Below, one piece after another: positions 53,538 to 62,611 of a DNA stretch of 64,000 nucleotides. Both the position numbers and the translations under genes were made by a program. Each line of letters opens with the position of its first letter. The stretch's first letter is position 1. The notes under the pieces are model-generated. The model did no database searches. It had not been told where the DNA came from and was given only the letters and a program-made list of their open reading frames with translations. The stretch covers positions 826,721 to 890,720 of the forward strand of contig NZ_SJPI01000002.1 of the NCBI RefSeq assembly GCF_007859865.1. The letters are read 5' to 3'. The stretch comes from Rubripirellula amarantea. Its GTDB lineage: Bacteria; Planctomycetota; Planctomycetia; Pirellulales; Pirellulaceae.

Positions 53538-55058
53538 TTAAACCGCTCGAGATGACGCTACGGTTAGCTTTCGCATTTGCATGGCAACTTCGGGCGTGAG
53601 CGTTTCAGGAGCGAATCGCCACGCCCAGTTACCGAACGCCTTGCCGGGAACATTCATGCGAGCTTCGTTGCCTTGGCCGAACAAATCTTGAATCGGCATG
53701 ATCGTCAGCGATGCTTTGGACTGCAGTACTGCGTCGATCAGTTGCCAATTGACGGGTAGGTCCGATTCTAAATACGGCGCTAGCAGTTCCATGAACGTTT
53801 CGTCACTCTTTCGCCTTAGGTACCATCCCATGACAGTGTCGTTGTCGTGCGTGCCGGTGTAGGCGACGCAGTTCTCGGGATAGTCGATCGGACGATGGAA
53901 AACGTCCTCTTCATTGTCAAACCCGAATTGTAGGACACGCATGCCGGGATAGCCGAGAGCGTCACGAAGTTCGTAGACTTCCTCCGTGATCATTCCCAAA
54001 TCCTCAGCGATAAACGGGAGTGGTCCGAGCTTGGCTTCCGCCGCTCGGAATGGTTTTTCGCCTGGGCCTTTGACCCACTTCCCGTTAATCGCCGTCTCTT
54101 CACTCGCTGGCACTTCCCAATAGGCTTCGAAACCACGGAAGTGATCCACTCTCAACAAATCAAACTGTTGAACCGCGCGGCTGAACCGCTGAGTCCACCA
54201 ACGATACTCATCAGCTTCGATCGCTTCCCAGTTATACAACGGGTTTCCCCAAAGTTGACCGGTCTCGCTGAAGTAATCCGGTGGCACTCCGGCAACCAGA
54301 GCCGGTTTGCCAACTTCATCAAGGTGAAATAGATCTTGGTTCACCCATACATCACTGCTCTCGTGAGCAACGAAGATAGGCATGTCGCCGCACAACTGAA
54401 CTCCACGCTCGTTTGCGTAGCTCTTTAGCTTAAACCATTGGCGATCAAACAAGAACTGGACGAATCGCGAGTACTCAATTTCCTCCGCCAGTTTATCGTC
54501 CCACTTCGCGATTGCGTCGGGAGCATGTTGGGGCAACCCGTCGGGCCATTGGGTCCAGTCGAGCATGACTAGGTGCGACATGATCGCTTCGTAACGAGCG
54601 AAGTCCTCAAGCCAATCACGCTGGGCGAGTTGAAACGCTTCGAATTCGTCCACTAGTTCGCACGGCGATGTTTGAGTGAACACCTCAAACGCTTGTCGCA
54701 GCAAGACATCCTTCTTGCCTAACGATTGCTGGAAATCGACAAAACAAATATCAGCTCGTTGTACCGCAGACGCTTTGACCTGATCCTCGGTGACCAAGCC
54801 ATCCACCAGAAGATCATCGGGGCTGATCATCACTCGATTCCCCGCCATTGCCGAATAGCAACTGTAGGGCGAGTAATTATGTGCGGGTGGTCCGAGCGGC
54901 AAAACTTGCCACAGGGTTTGCCCGGACTGGATCAAGAAATCGACGAAGCCCCGAGCAGCCGGTCCGAGGTCGCCAACACCGTGTGGAGTTGCCAGGGAAG
55001 TGATGTGACATAGCACACCACTGCGACGAGTTGTGTTTGACATGGATGATTCAGGCAT
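53538..55058 (-). CDS. malQ: 4-alpha-glucanotransferase (GH77)
   Basis: MalQ moves alpha-1,4-glucan chains between acceptors. The 506-residue protein has SGVLCHITSLATPHGVGDLGPAARGFVDFL and LPLGPPAHNYSPYSCYSAMAGN near the start, then the GH77 catalytic segments LLRVDHFRGFEAYWEVPA (nucleophile Asp), PFIAEDLGMITEEV (acid/base Glu) and AYTGTHDNDTVMGWY (Asp). Its start overlaps the glgP stop by one base (TGATG), showing translational coupling. Together they degrade glycogen or maltodextrin to glucose 1-phosphate. Confidence 0.95.
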   Translation of the reverse strand: MPESSMSNTTRRSGVLCHITSLATPHGVGDLGPAARGFVDFLIQSGQTLWQVLPLGPPAHNYSPYSCYSAMAGNRVMISPDDLLVDGLVTEDQVKASAVQRADICFVDFQQSLGKKDVLLRQAFEVFTQTSPCELVDEFEAFQLAQRDWLEDFARYEAIMSHLVMLDWTQWPDGLPQHAPDAIAKWDDKLAEEIEYSRFVQFLFDRQWFKLKSYANERGVQLCGDMPIFVAHESSDVWVNQDLFHLDEVGKPALVAGVPPDYFSETGQLWGNPLYNWEAIEADEYRWWTQRFSRAVQQFDLLRVDHFRGFEAYWEVPASEETAINGKWVKGPGEKPFRAAEAKLGPLPFIAEDLGMITEEVYELRDALGYPGMRVLQFGFDNEEDVFHRPIDYPENCVAYTGTHDNDTVMGWYLRRKSDETFMELLAPYLESDLPVNWQLIDAVLQSKASLTIMPIQDLFGQGNEARMNVPGKAFGNWAWRFAPETLTPEVAMQMRKLTVASSRAV

Positions 55059-57526
55059 CAGACGTTCCGCAGTGGTTTGACGCCCCAGATCTCATCAGCG
55101 TACTGCTGAATGGTGCGATCGCTAGAGAACCAACCACTGTGGGCTGAATTAAGAATGCTCATTCGATTCCATTTTGCCTGGTCACGATAAGTTGCACCGG
55201 CTTCGGTTTGGGCGTCAATGTAACTGCGAAGGTCAGCGATCGATACCCATTGATCGTGAGGATTGCGAAGTCCCTGGGTCAACAGATCGAAGATGCCAGG
55301 TTCATTCATGTTGAACGTTCCTCCTTCGAGCAGTTCCATCACGCGGCGGATCTCAGGATCGTCGGCGATGATCGTGTTGGGATCGTAGCTCTTGCGAGCT
55401 TCAACCACGCCTTGGGCATCGAGGCCAAAGAGGAAGAAATTCTCGTCACCCGCCTTCTCGCGAATTTCAATGTTCGCACCATCAAGCGTACCAATGGTCA
55501 ACGCTCCGTTCATCATGAACTTCATGTTTCCGGTCCCCGAAGCTTCTTTACCCGCGGTCGAAATCTGCTCGGACAACTCTGTGCCCGGGCAAATGATTTC
55601 CATCGTCGAAACGCGATAGTTCGGGAAGAACGCTAATCGCAACAGACCCTTCGTCGCCGGATCAGCATTGACGACGGAAGCCACATTGTTGATCAGTTTG
55701 ACAATTAGCTTCGCGACGTGATATCCAGGAGCCGCCTTGCCACCAATCAGAACACAGCGAGGCGTCATGTCTTTGGTTTCGCCTCGCTTGATTCGATCGT
55801 AAAGATGAATCACGTGCAGCACATTAAGCAGTTGTCGCTTGTATTCGTGAATCCGTTTCACTTGCACGTCGAAGATCGCATTTTCCATGAACTCAACACC
55901 GGTGTGCTTAAGAACATGAGCAGCGAGTCGTTGCTTGTTGGCAAGTTTGACATCGGCCCACTTCTTTTGGAAAGCGGCGTCGTCGGCGTACGGCGCAAGC
56001 TTTTCCATCTGCATCAAATCGCATTCCCATTCGGTTCCGATGGTTTCGATCAACAGATCACGCAGAAGCGGATTGCAGTGGGACAACCATCGACGTTGAG
56101 TCACGCCGTTGGTCTTGTTGTTGAACTTCTCTGGCCAAATCTTATAGAAGTCTAGGAACAAGCCTTCTTTGAGTAGTTCAGTGTGCAGGGCGGCAACACC
56201 GTTGACGGAGAAACTTCCGACGATCGAAAGGTAGGCCATTCGGATGTGAGGTTGATGGCCTTCTTCGACAAGCGAAACGCGTCGCAGCAGAGCGGTGTCA
56301 CCAGGGTGAGCTTCCTTGACCAATGCCAAGAAACGTTCGTTGATTTCGTAGATGATTTCCAGCAAGCGTGGAAGCAATCGGCTGAACAGGGCAACCGACC
56401 AACGCTCAAGAGCCTCGGGCAGCAACGTGTGGTTCGTGTAAGCCATGCAGCTTGACGTAATCTTCCAAGCTGCGTCCCATTCAAGACCGTGCTCGTCCAT
56501 CAACAACCGCATCAGTTCGGGAACTGAGCAAGCAGGGTGCGTATCGTTAAGTTGGAAGCAGTTCTTTTCGCCAAAGTGAGTGAAGTCTTCGCCGTGCTGT
56601 TCGACCCAGGCTGCTAAAACATCCTGCAGACTTGCCGAGACAAGGAAGTACTGTTGCTTCAGACGCAGTTCCTTACCGTTTTCACTGGCGTCATTAGGAT
56701 ACAAGACCATTGAGATCTGTTCGGCATTGTTCTTCTGAACGACAGCATCGGGGTAGTTGCCCGAGTTGAATTCTTCCAAATTGAATTCATCCGTCGCGGC
56801 AGCCTTCCATAATCGAAGCGTATTGACGGTTTGGTTCTTGTAACCGGGAATCGGCATGTCGTAAGGAACGGCAAGCATGTCATGGGTGCCAACCCAACGA
56901 CTCGCCATCTTGCCCGAGTCGGCCATGTATCGTTCGGTGCGACCATAGAACTTAATGGTTCGTGTGTCTTCGGGACGCTCGATTTCCCAGATGTTGCCAT
57001 CACGAAGCCAGTGATCGGGGGCCTCCACTTGGCGGCCGTTCTCGATCATTTGGTGGAACATGCCGAACTCGTAACGAATTCCGTATCCCGCAACTGGAAG
57101 CTGCAAGTTGGCGCAACTATCCAAGAAGCAAGCCGCCAATCGACCCAGGCCTCCGTTGCCGAGTCCCGCGTCTTGTTCTTCGTCCGCGATCTCTTCGAGC
57201 TGAACACCGTACTGATGCAAAGCGTTGCGTGCAGACTCTTCCAAGTCCAAATTTTGGACTGCGTTGTTAAGAGAACGTCCCAGAAGAAATTCGAGCGAAA
57301 AGTAGTGGACGCGTCTTTGGTCGGTCGTCGCGAACTGGTGACGCGTGTTACGCCAGTGGTGGGTCACTCGATCGCGAACCGCGGTTGCGAGCGCACGGTA
57401 GTGATAGTTGGAACCGATGTCGCTTTCGTCGTGACCGAACGTGTACATCAAGTGGCGGCGATGCTCTTGATTGAGCGGAGCCAAGACGTCGAAGGTTTCT
57501 TTGTCGTGGGAAGTTTGGTCGAGCAT
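55058..57526 (-). CDS. glgP: Glycogen/starch phosphorylase
   Basis: The enzyme releases glucose 1-phosphate from glycogen. The protein (822 residues from the ATG at 57526; an upstream in-frame start at 57682 adds 52 residues without family character) has RRVHYFSLEFLLGRSLNNAVQNL, DAGLGNGGLGRLAACFLDS, YGIRYEFGMFHQ, FYKIWPEKFNNKTNGVTQRRWL, RRIHEYKRQLLN-type helix VKRIHEYKRQLLNVLHVI, and the PLP site EASGTGNMKFMMNGALTIGTLDGANIEI with the Schiff-base lysine. It belongs to the GT35 family. It is the first gene of the glgP-malQ operon. Confidence 0.95.
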   Translation of the reverse strand: MLDQTSHDKETFDVLAPLNQEHRRHLMYTFGHDESDIGSNYHYRALATAVRDRVTHHWRNTRHQFATTDQRRVHYFSLEFLLGRSLNNAVQNLDLEESARNALHQYGVQLEEIADEEQDAGLGNGGLGRLAACFLDSCANLQLPVAGYGIRYEFGMFHQMIENGRQVEAPDHWLRDGNIWEIERPEDTRTIKFYGRTERYMADSGKMASRWVGTHDMLAVPYDMPIPGYKNQTVNTLRLWKAAATDEFNLEEFNSGNYPDAVVQKNNAEQISMVLYPNDASENGKELRLKQQYFLVSASLQDVLAAWVEQHGEDFTHFGEKNCFQLNDTHPACSVPELMRLLMDEHGLEWDAAWKITSSCMAYTNHTLLPEALERWSVALFSRLLPRLLEIIYEINERFLALVKEAHPGDTALLRRVSLVEEGHQPHIRMAYLSIVGSFSVNGVAALHTELLKEGLFLDFYKIWPEKFNNKTNGVTQRRWLSHCNPLLRDLLIETIGTEWECDLMQMEKLAPYADDAAFQKKWADVKLANKQRLAAHVLKHTGVEFMENAIFDVQVKRIHEYKRQLLNVLHVIHLYDRIKRGETKDMTPRCVLIGGKAAPGYHVAKLIVKLINNVASVVNADPATKGLLRLAFFPNYRVSTMEIICPGTELSEQISTAGKEASGTGNMKFMMNGALTIGTLDGANIEIREKAGDENFFLFGLDAQGVVEARKSYDPNTIIADDPEIRRVMELLEGGTFNMNEPGIFDLLTQGLRNPHDQWVSIADLRSYIDAQTEAGATYRDQAKWNRMSILNSAHSGWFSSDRTIQQYADEIWGVKPLRNV

Positions 57527-57716
57527 CTTGGAAATCGTCTTCAAAGTGGAGGTCGTAAAACTCGATCGAGTGGCTGAGCGAGTGTCCGTGAAAAGTGCCG
57601 GTCTTCGTTCAGTGGTACGATGCCAAAGGTAGCAGCGTCCCTGGGCGGAAGACATCAACTTGGCCCGCGAACACTGGAGCATTGTCGCGATTCGAGGTCA
57701 AATTGTCGATGCACTA

Positions 57717-58853
57717 TCAATCGGTGCTTATTCTTAGCATTTTTAGCGTCTTCGCTGCGGTATCAATCTCAAATTTGAAGTTGCCCAAATAGCTCATACC
57801 TAACAACGGTTCCGCGCCCGTCGCCGTCACGTCCAGAACGGCAGCTTCAACGCCCTCGGCTTCGAAATTTCCGACTCGGACTTTTTCTAGCGTGACCCGG
57901 CGAGCCGAAATCTGGCGTCCGTCGGCCATAATTAGGTTCAATCGAGGTGCATCTTCGGGAACCAAAATTCCTAATTTTGTAGCCGTTTCCATCGGCAAAC
58001 TCACCAAAGTCGCACCGCTGTCGACCATCATTGGCACCGATTTGCGGTCGACCACGACATCAACGATCAACGCGCCGCCTTCGATTCGCAGCGGGATCGA
58101 TTCTCGAAATACCTCTTCCTCGATTTTCAAAACTCGTCTTTCCACCGAATTTAAAATCGAGCCGGCCGTTTCGTCGGAAGCGACGTCGAAGTTCACTTGC
58201 ATCACTTTGACCGCCGTGATTACGTCCTGTTCCGAAAGCGACTTGTTGAGTTCTGCAGTGAGTTGGTCCAACGAAGCGCGAGCTGCTAAAACCGACTCGG
58301 CATACTTCGCTTCCGCTTCATTGAGGGTCTTACGTTTTTCATCGGCGTTCTTCTTCAAGGCCGCAATCTCATCTTTGACCAACTGCTGCTTTGCTCGATT
58401 AGCGTTGATCAGCCCGATGATTCGGTTATTTGCCGAGACGTCTACGCCCGCAACGCGAGCGAGTTGCAGATTGAGTTCGCCGTCTTGCAAAGTCAAACTG
58501 CGAGCCAGTTTCCGGTGCAATCGCAAGCGATGGTCGGCTTCTTCCCAATCTTTCTTGACAAGCTTCAATTCGCGTTTTTCGCGGCCTAGAGCAGACACCG
58601 CACGACTGATATCCGCACTCTTGGTCGACTGCAACGATTTACCGGACCGCCGTAGTCCGTGATCGGCTAAAATACGCTCGGCCTTTTCTTCGACTTCGGG
58701 CGAATACTTGGGAGTCTCAGGCGTCACCGAGGTCTCGTCCGCCATCAAGGCCTTCACAGGCATTGGCACCGAAAGGGCAAACCAGACGCAGGCAAACCCA
58801 GCACAGGCAATCGGGATCAAGGTAAATCGCCGATTTAGGCGTGGATGGATCAT
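57717..58853 (-). CDS. Secreted retropepsin-like aspartyl protease with coiled coil
   Basis: The 378-residue protein has a signal peptide (RRFTLIPIACAGFACVWFALSVPMPVKA), a long charged helical region with coiled-coil character (about 50-215), and a C-terminal retropepsin fold. PMMVDSGATLVSLP contains the catalytic Asp278, and PLLGMSYLGNFKFEID ends the domain, as in bacterial TIGR02281/gag-asp proteases. It should act as a dimer in the periplasm or on the surface, with the coiled coil a possible way to dimerise. Its start codon shares CATG with the divergent gene at 58852. Confidence 0.85.
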   Translation of the reverse strand: MIHPRLNRRFTLIPIACAGFACVWFALSVPMPVKALMADETSVTPETPKYSPEVEEKAERILADHGLRRSGKSLQSTKSADISRAVSALGREKRELKLVKKDWEEADHRLRLHRKLARSLTLQDGELNLQLARVAGVDVSANNRIIGLINANRAKQQLVKDEIAALKKNADEKRKTLNEAEAKYAESVLAARASLDQLTAELNKSLSEQDVITAVKVMQVNFDVASDETAGSILNSVERRVLKIEEEVFRESIPLRIEGGALIVDVVVDRKSVPMMVDSGATLVSLPMETATKLGILVPEDAPRLNLIMADGRQISARRVTLEKVRVGNFEAEGVEAAVLDVTATGAEPLLGMSYLGNFKFEIDTAAKTLKMLRISTD

Positions 58854-59520
58854 GTTGAATCAACTCGTATTGAGAAAGTGGTGCGTCACATTCCATTTGA
58901 CGCTCACGTTTATTCTAGCGTCCGGTGGCTCTTTTGCAGTCAGTGACGACGAGGTTTCGCCGACTCGTTTTCGTGCGGTGGTTCGTCTGGCGCTTAAAGA
59001 TGAAGCTTGCGCTAATTCTGCGGCCGCAAAACAGGAAGCAGCGGCCACGCTCTGCGATTTGTATGTAGCACTACGCAGTGATCATCGCTATCACAAGTTG
59101 CCAATGTTGCAGGCGGACTGTTCCAAAATACGCACTCGACTTCTGAAGATTTCACAATCCGAATCCAGACGTCTCAAACGCGAAAATATCGGTCGGCCGG
59201 AAGGCTTAGATGATCGTGTCAGGTTAGCGATCGACCAGGCGGTGCAAACGGAGGGTGATTCATCGTTTGGTAGTTCGGGCTCAGTTGAAGCGTCGACTGG
59301 TCAAACCGATGTGGGGCTGCCCGTCGGCTTGGCAGGACCCGGTTTTGATACCGGATGGCAGTTGGTGGAATTGATCCAGCAAATTGTGCACCCCGAGTAC
59401 TGGGACAGGGGCGGCGGATCAGGAACCATTCGCTATTACAGCATGCGGCGAGTCTTAGTGGTTAGCGCCACCACGGATGTACACGAGCAAGTTGCCGATT
59501 TGTTGAAGGCACTGCGATAA
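58852..59520 (+). CDS. Small secreted protein with STN-like C-terminal domain
   Basis: The 222-residue protein starts at the ATG at 58852 and has a signal peptide (to about residue 30, GSFA-VSDDE). The middle is helical and polar. Residues about 165-222 (WQLVELIQQIVHPEYWDRGGGSGTIRYYSMRRVLVVSATTDVHEQVADLLKALR) resemble the secretin/TonB short N-terminal fold frequent in planctomycete secreted proteins. Role unknown. A longer frame from 58708 would run under the divergent protease gene and is rejected. Confidence 0.7.
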   Translation: MLNQLVLRKWCVTFHLTLTFILASGGSFAVSDDEVSPTRFRAVVRLALKDEACANSAAAKQEAAATLCDLYVALRSDHRYHKLPMLQADCSKIRTRLLKISQSESRRLKRENIGRPEGLDDRVRLAIDQAVQTEGDSSFGSSGSVEASTGQTDVGLPVGLAGPGFDTGWQLVELIQQIVHPEYWDRGGGSGTIRYYSMRRVLVVSATTDVHEQVADLLKALR

Positions 59521-59568
59521 CAACGACCGGGGGATAACAACGACCGGGGGATAACGATGCCCGGGGGA
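59518..59568. repeat. 17-base tandem repeat at the 3' end of a gene, three units
   Basis: Units at 59518-59534 and 59535-59551 are identical (TAACAACGACCGGGGGA); 59552-59568 differs at three positions. The first unit begins at the stop codon of the preceding gene, and the phrase ACTGCGATAA of that gene end recurs after the block. Confidence 0.85.
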
Positions 59569-59606
59569 TAATACAGACACTGCGATAAATTGTGCGATCA
59601 AGGCAG

Positions 59607-59636
59607 GGCTATCGATGGCACGGCTGTCGAAGGCAC
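59607..59636. repeat. 15-base imperfect direct repeat, two units
   Basis: GGCTATCGATGGCAC (59607-59621) is followed directly by GGCTGTCGAAGGCAC (59622-59636), with two differences. Confidence 0.6.
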
Positions 59637-59726
59637 CGTGATGCTCGGGTGGCTGCCACCATGGCCAACGCCTACTGTTCGCCGGTCGCTTCCTTCGCAA
59701 TAATTTGCGGCCTGACATTTAGGGCG

Positions 59727-59818
59727 GAACGGAATTCATCCCGTTTGCGACGCAGGATGCATTCGACGAGTGCAACCGGCAAATTTCGTACAAACGACAA
59801 ACGGGTTGAATTCCGTTC
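59727..59818. repeat. Large inverted repeat (21-base arms) in the tpx leader
   Basis: Arm 1 (59727-59747, starting GAACGGAATTC) and arm 2 (59798-59818, ending GAATTCCGTTC) are reverse complements at 20 of 21 positions, separated by 50 bases. Inside, TGCATTC and GAGTGCA around a GAC loop (with one G-T pair) give a nested hairpin. The element ends 27 bases before the tpx ATG. It could be a folded RNA leader, a palindromic binding region or a mobile palindromic repeat. Confidence 0.75.
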
Positions 59819-59845
59819 TTCTTATCCTCAACGGAGAATAGAGCT

Positions 59846-60361
59846 ATGGGACGCAGTGGAGTGATTACGTTTAAGGGCAATCCAATGACCTTGTTGGGCG
59901 ACGATCTAGGCGTCGGCGCCGAGGCCCCCGATTTTGTTCTGCATTACGCGGACAACGGCATTCAAAAGTTGACCGTCGCTGACTTGAAGGGCAAACCTTC
60001 GATCATCAGCGTTGTTCCAAGCATTGATACGCCCGTTTGCGCGACTCAGACCAAGAAGTTCAACGACGAGATCGGCAAGCTTGGTGACAAAATTAACTCG
60101 GTCACCGTGTCGCGTGATTTGCCTTTCGCCCAAGCTCGCTTCTGTGGCGCTGAAAACGTCAACATGCGAACCGCTAGCGATTATCAAACTCATGAGTTCG
60201 GTGAAGCCTACGGCGTAACGATCGACGAGTTGAAGTTGCTCGCCCGCGCCGTGTTTGTTTTGGACGCGGACGGAAAGGTTGCCTACAAGGAAATCGTCCC
60301 TGAAGTAACCTCCGAGCCTGATTATTCCGCCGCTATGGCAGCGGTTCGAATGCTCGTTTAA
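59846..60361 (+). CDS. tpx: Thiol peroxidase
   Basis: Tpx reduces hydroperoxides with thioredoxin electrons. The 171-residue protein begins GVITFKGNPMTLLGDDLGVG and contains SVVPSIDTPVCATQTKKF with peroxidatic Cys65 and FCGAENV with resolving Cys100, at the spacing of the E. coli enzyme (61/95). It acts in the cytoplasm; no signal peptide. The 3' end overlaps the convergent MFS gene by four bases (TTAA). A 92-base palindromic element lies just upstream. Confidence 0.95.
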   Translation: MGRSGVITFKGNPMTLLGDDLGVGAEAPDFVLHYADNGIQKLTVADLKGKPSIISVVPSIDTPVCATQTKKFNDEIGKLGDKINSVTVSRDLPFAQARFCGAENVNMRTASDYQTHEFGEAYGVTIDELKLLARAVFVLDADGKVAYKEIVPEVTSEPDYSAAMAAVRMLV

Positions 60362-61599
60362 GCATCTACTTCTTCGCTAACGCAGATGGGAAAAAGCCTG
60401 CTGGTGATGGTTAGGATCATCAGCAGGATTGAGGCGACGGAAAGGGTGTGGACGAGTCCAAATGTCCCCGCGGTTTGTCCCCAAACGAAAGCGCCCGTCG
60501 ACATCGACCCCGCCATCGTCGCGTAGTAAAAGCTCATCCCTCGAGCTCGCAGCGCATTGCTCAGACTCAATTGTGTGGTTGAGTTCAGCGTTGTCAGCGT
60601 CATCATCCAGGCGCCACCAAGCACAAACGTCACCGTCGAGGCTGCTAATCCGTTGGTCGTGTGAGCAAGGATCAGCAAGGCGATCGCGAACAGCCCCATT
60701 GCAAAGCGAATCGTTCGATCCATCCCAAATCGGCGATGCAGACTATGAATGATCGTCGCGCCAACTACCGCACCAAGGCCCAGGGTGGTGACCAAGAATC
60801 CGTAACCACGTTCGGCCCAAAGCAGTTGTTGTCGGCTAAGAAGCGGCAATAGCGACCACATTGCCGACGCGGGAATCATGAACATCGCTAATCGCACCAA
60901 CGAGTGCTTCAGGGATTCAGTGGCACGCAAGTGCGCGACCGCTTCGGTGAGACTCGATTTGACGGACACTTGCTGGGGAGCAACGGCGCCTTCTCGATTC
61001 CAACGAACCGCTACGGCGAGGACTCCTGCAAATGAAAACGCATTGGCGGCGAAGGTCACCCAGGTTCCGGCCATCGCGATCATGACACCGCCAATGGCCG
61101 GGCCAATCGAACGAGCCAAATTGAAACTGATGCTGCCTAGCGCCACCGCACGCGAAAGTTGAGCCCGGCTGACCAATTCAGGAATCGCGGACTGCCATGT
61201 CAAAACGTGCAACACCATTCCCATTCCCGTTAAGAAGGTCAGGGAAAGCAGCAACCAGGCCGTGACCGCACCGGAGTAGGTCAACATCGCGAGCGTAGAC
61301 GCGGTTGAAAACAAAAACAACTGCGTAACGATGATCAACTTGCGTCGGTCGATTCGATCAGCGATGACTCCCGCCGGAATGGCCATCAACATCATCGGAA
61401 TGGCCATCGACACACGGACGGCCGCAACCATTTCCGGCGATGAGTCGAGTTGAGTCATTAGCCAGCTCGCGCCGACCTCATGAATCCAGGTTCCCAAATT
61501 TGAAAAAATCGACGCAAACCAGAACAATCGGAAGATGGGAATCGATAGAGGCGCCAAGACGCTGGCATGTTTCGCTTCGATGGTGTTGCCCGACGACAC
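60358..61599 (-). CDS. MFS transporter, EntS-like (MFS_3)
   Basis: The 413-residue protein has twelve helices in two halves and the MFS loop motif GVIADRIDRRKLI after helix 2. The overall pattern (FRLFWFASIFSNLGTWIHEVGASWLMTQL at the start) fits the MFS_3 (PF05977) family of exporters that includes EntS. A GTG start at 61599 is supported by AGGAAA about 6 bases upstream. It exports a small molecule; the substrate is unknown. It is convergent with tpx. Confidence 0.85.
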   Translation of the reverse strand: MSSGNTIEAKHASVLAPLSIPIFRLFWFASIFSNLGTWIHEVGASWLMTQLDSSPEMVAAVRVSMAIPMMLMAIPAGVIADRIDRRKLIIVTQLFLFSTASTLAMLTYSGAVTAWLLLSLTFLTGMGMVLHVLTWQSAIPELVSRAQLSRAVALGSISFNLARSIGPAIGGVMIAMAGTWVTFAANAFSFAGVLAVAVRWNREGAVAPQQVSVKSSLTEAVAHLRATESLKHSLVRLAMFMIPASAMWSLLPLLSRQQLLWAERGYGFLVTTLGLGAVVGATIIHSLHRRFGMDRTIRFAMGLFAIALLILAHTTNGLAASTVTFVLGGAWMMTLTTLNSTTQLSLSNALRARGMSFYYATMAGSMSTGAFVWGQTAGTFGLVHTLSVASILLMILTITSRLFPICVSEEVDA

Positions 61600-61846
61600 G
61601 TGTTTCCTAGAAATGCGTTAAGAACATTCAACCCGACCTTGGTAGTATCGGGGTGATGGCAAGCGCCCTTGTTAACGCCCAACAATCATTACAACCGGCG
61701 TTATCGCTAGGGCCGCGGCAAATCGCCGTTCAGGTTGGAATAGCGGATTAGGATCCTTAGCCGCCACCCCTCCAATTCGTAACCTAGCCTTCGGAAAAGC
61801 AATTTCGTTGATAGGGTTACGATTCGCCAAGGGGGGACACATCGTC

Positions 61847-62611
61847 ATGATTGAAGTTCGTGGACTACGCAAGCTTTATGACGACTATTTGGCGGTCGAT
61901 GACGTCTCGTTTACCCTTGACCGGGGAAGCATTTGTGGGCTCGTTGGCCCCAATGGTGCTGGCAAGACAACAACGATGCGATGTTTGGCTGGCCTTATTC
62001 AAGCGACCGAAGGCGATTTGATGGTCGCGGGATGCGACGCTGTTCGGGATTCGATTGAACTGAAACGCCGCTTGGCTTACGTGCCAGACGATCCGCCGTT
62101 GTTCGACGACCTAAGTGTGCTGCAGCACTTGCACTTCATCGGCCGCGTCTATCGAGTGGATGACTACGCGGGCAAAGCCGACCGCCTGCTAGATCAATTT
62201 CACTTGACCAGCAAAGCCAACGCCGGCGCAACAACTCTGTCTCGCGGAATGAGACAGAAACTAGCGATCGCGTGCGCGTACATTCACGATCCTCAGGTTC
62301 TGTTGCTTGATGAACCAATGACGGGACTTGACCCACCGGGGATTCGAACGTTGCTCGATTCGATCCGCGAACAGGCTCAACGAGGAACTACCGTGATCCT
62401 TAGTAGCCACCTGCTGGGAATGATCGAGGAAGTCTGCACCGAGGTGCTAATGCTAGGCGCCGGGCGAGTGCGATACTTCGGCAGCGTCGAAAATTTGCGA
62501 AGTCGATACCCGGAAGCCGCCTCGCTGGAAGCAGCCTACTTTGCGAGCGAAAACTCAACGGGCATTCTGTCATTTCCAGAACACGCGTGTAGCGCCGAGA
62601 CGGTGTTGTGA
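61847..62611 (+). CDS. ABC transporter ATP-binding protein
   Basis: The protein (254 residues from the ATG at 61847, which is preceded by GGGGGG) has Walker A GPNGAGKTT, Q-loop, signature LSRGMRQKLAIA, Walker B QVLLLDEPMTGLD and the H-loop SSHLLG. The closest type is the ABC-2 exporter group (CcmA/NatA-like). Its TGA stop overlaps a GTG start of the next gene (GTGA), so the following permease is its partner. Confidence 0.93.
   Translation: MIEVRGLRKLYDDYLAVDDVSFTLDRGSICGLVGPNGAGKTTTMRCLAGLIQATEGDLMVAGCDAVRDSIELKRRLAYVPDDPPLFDDLSVLQHLHFIGRVYRVDDYAGKADRLLDQFHLTSKANAGATTLSRGMRQKLAIACAYIHDPQVLLLDEPMTGLDPPGIRTLLDSIREQAQRGTTVILSSHLLGMIEEVCTEVLMLGAGRVRYFGSVENLRSRYPEAASLEAAYFASENSTGILSFPEHACSAETVL

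Noticed and set aside
56831-57577. Open frame of 248 codons on the plus strand
   Set aside because: It lies antisense to glgP, whose translation is strongly conserved; the frame is a shadow.
57892-58662. Open frame of 256 codons on the plus strand
   Set aside because: It is antisense to the retropepsin-like gene and is made almost wholly of Ser, Arg, Thr and Ala, as expected of a shadow frame.
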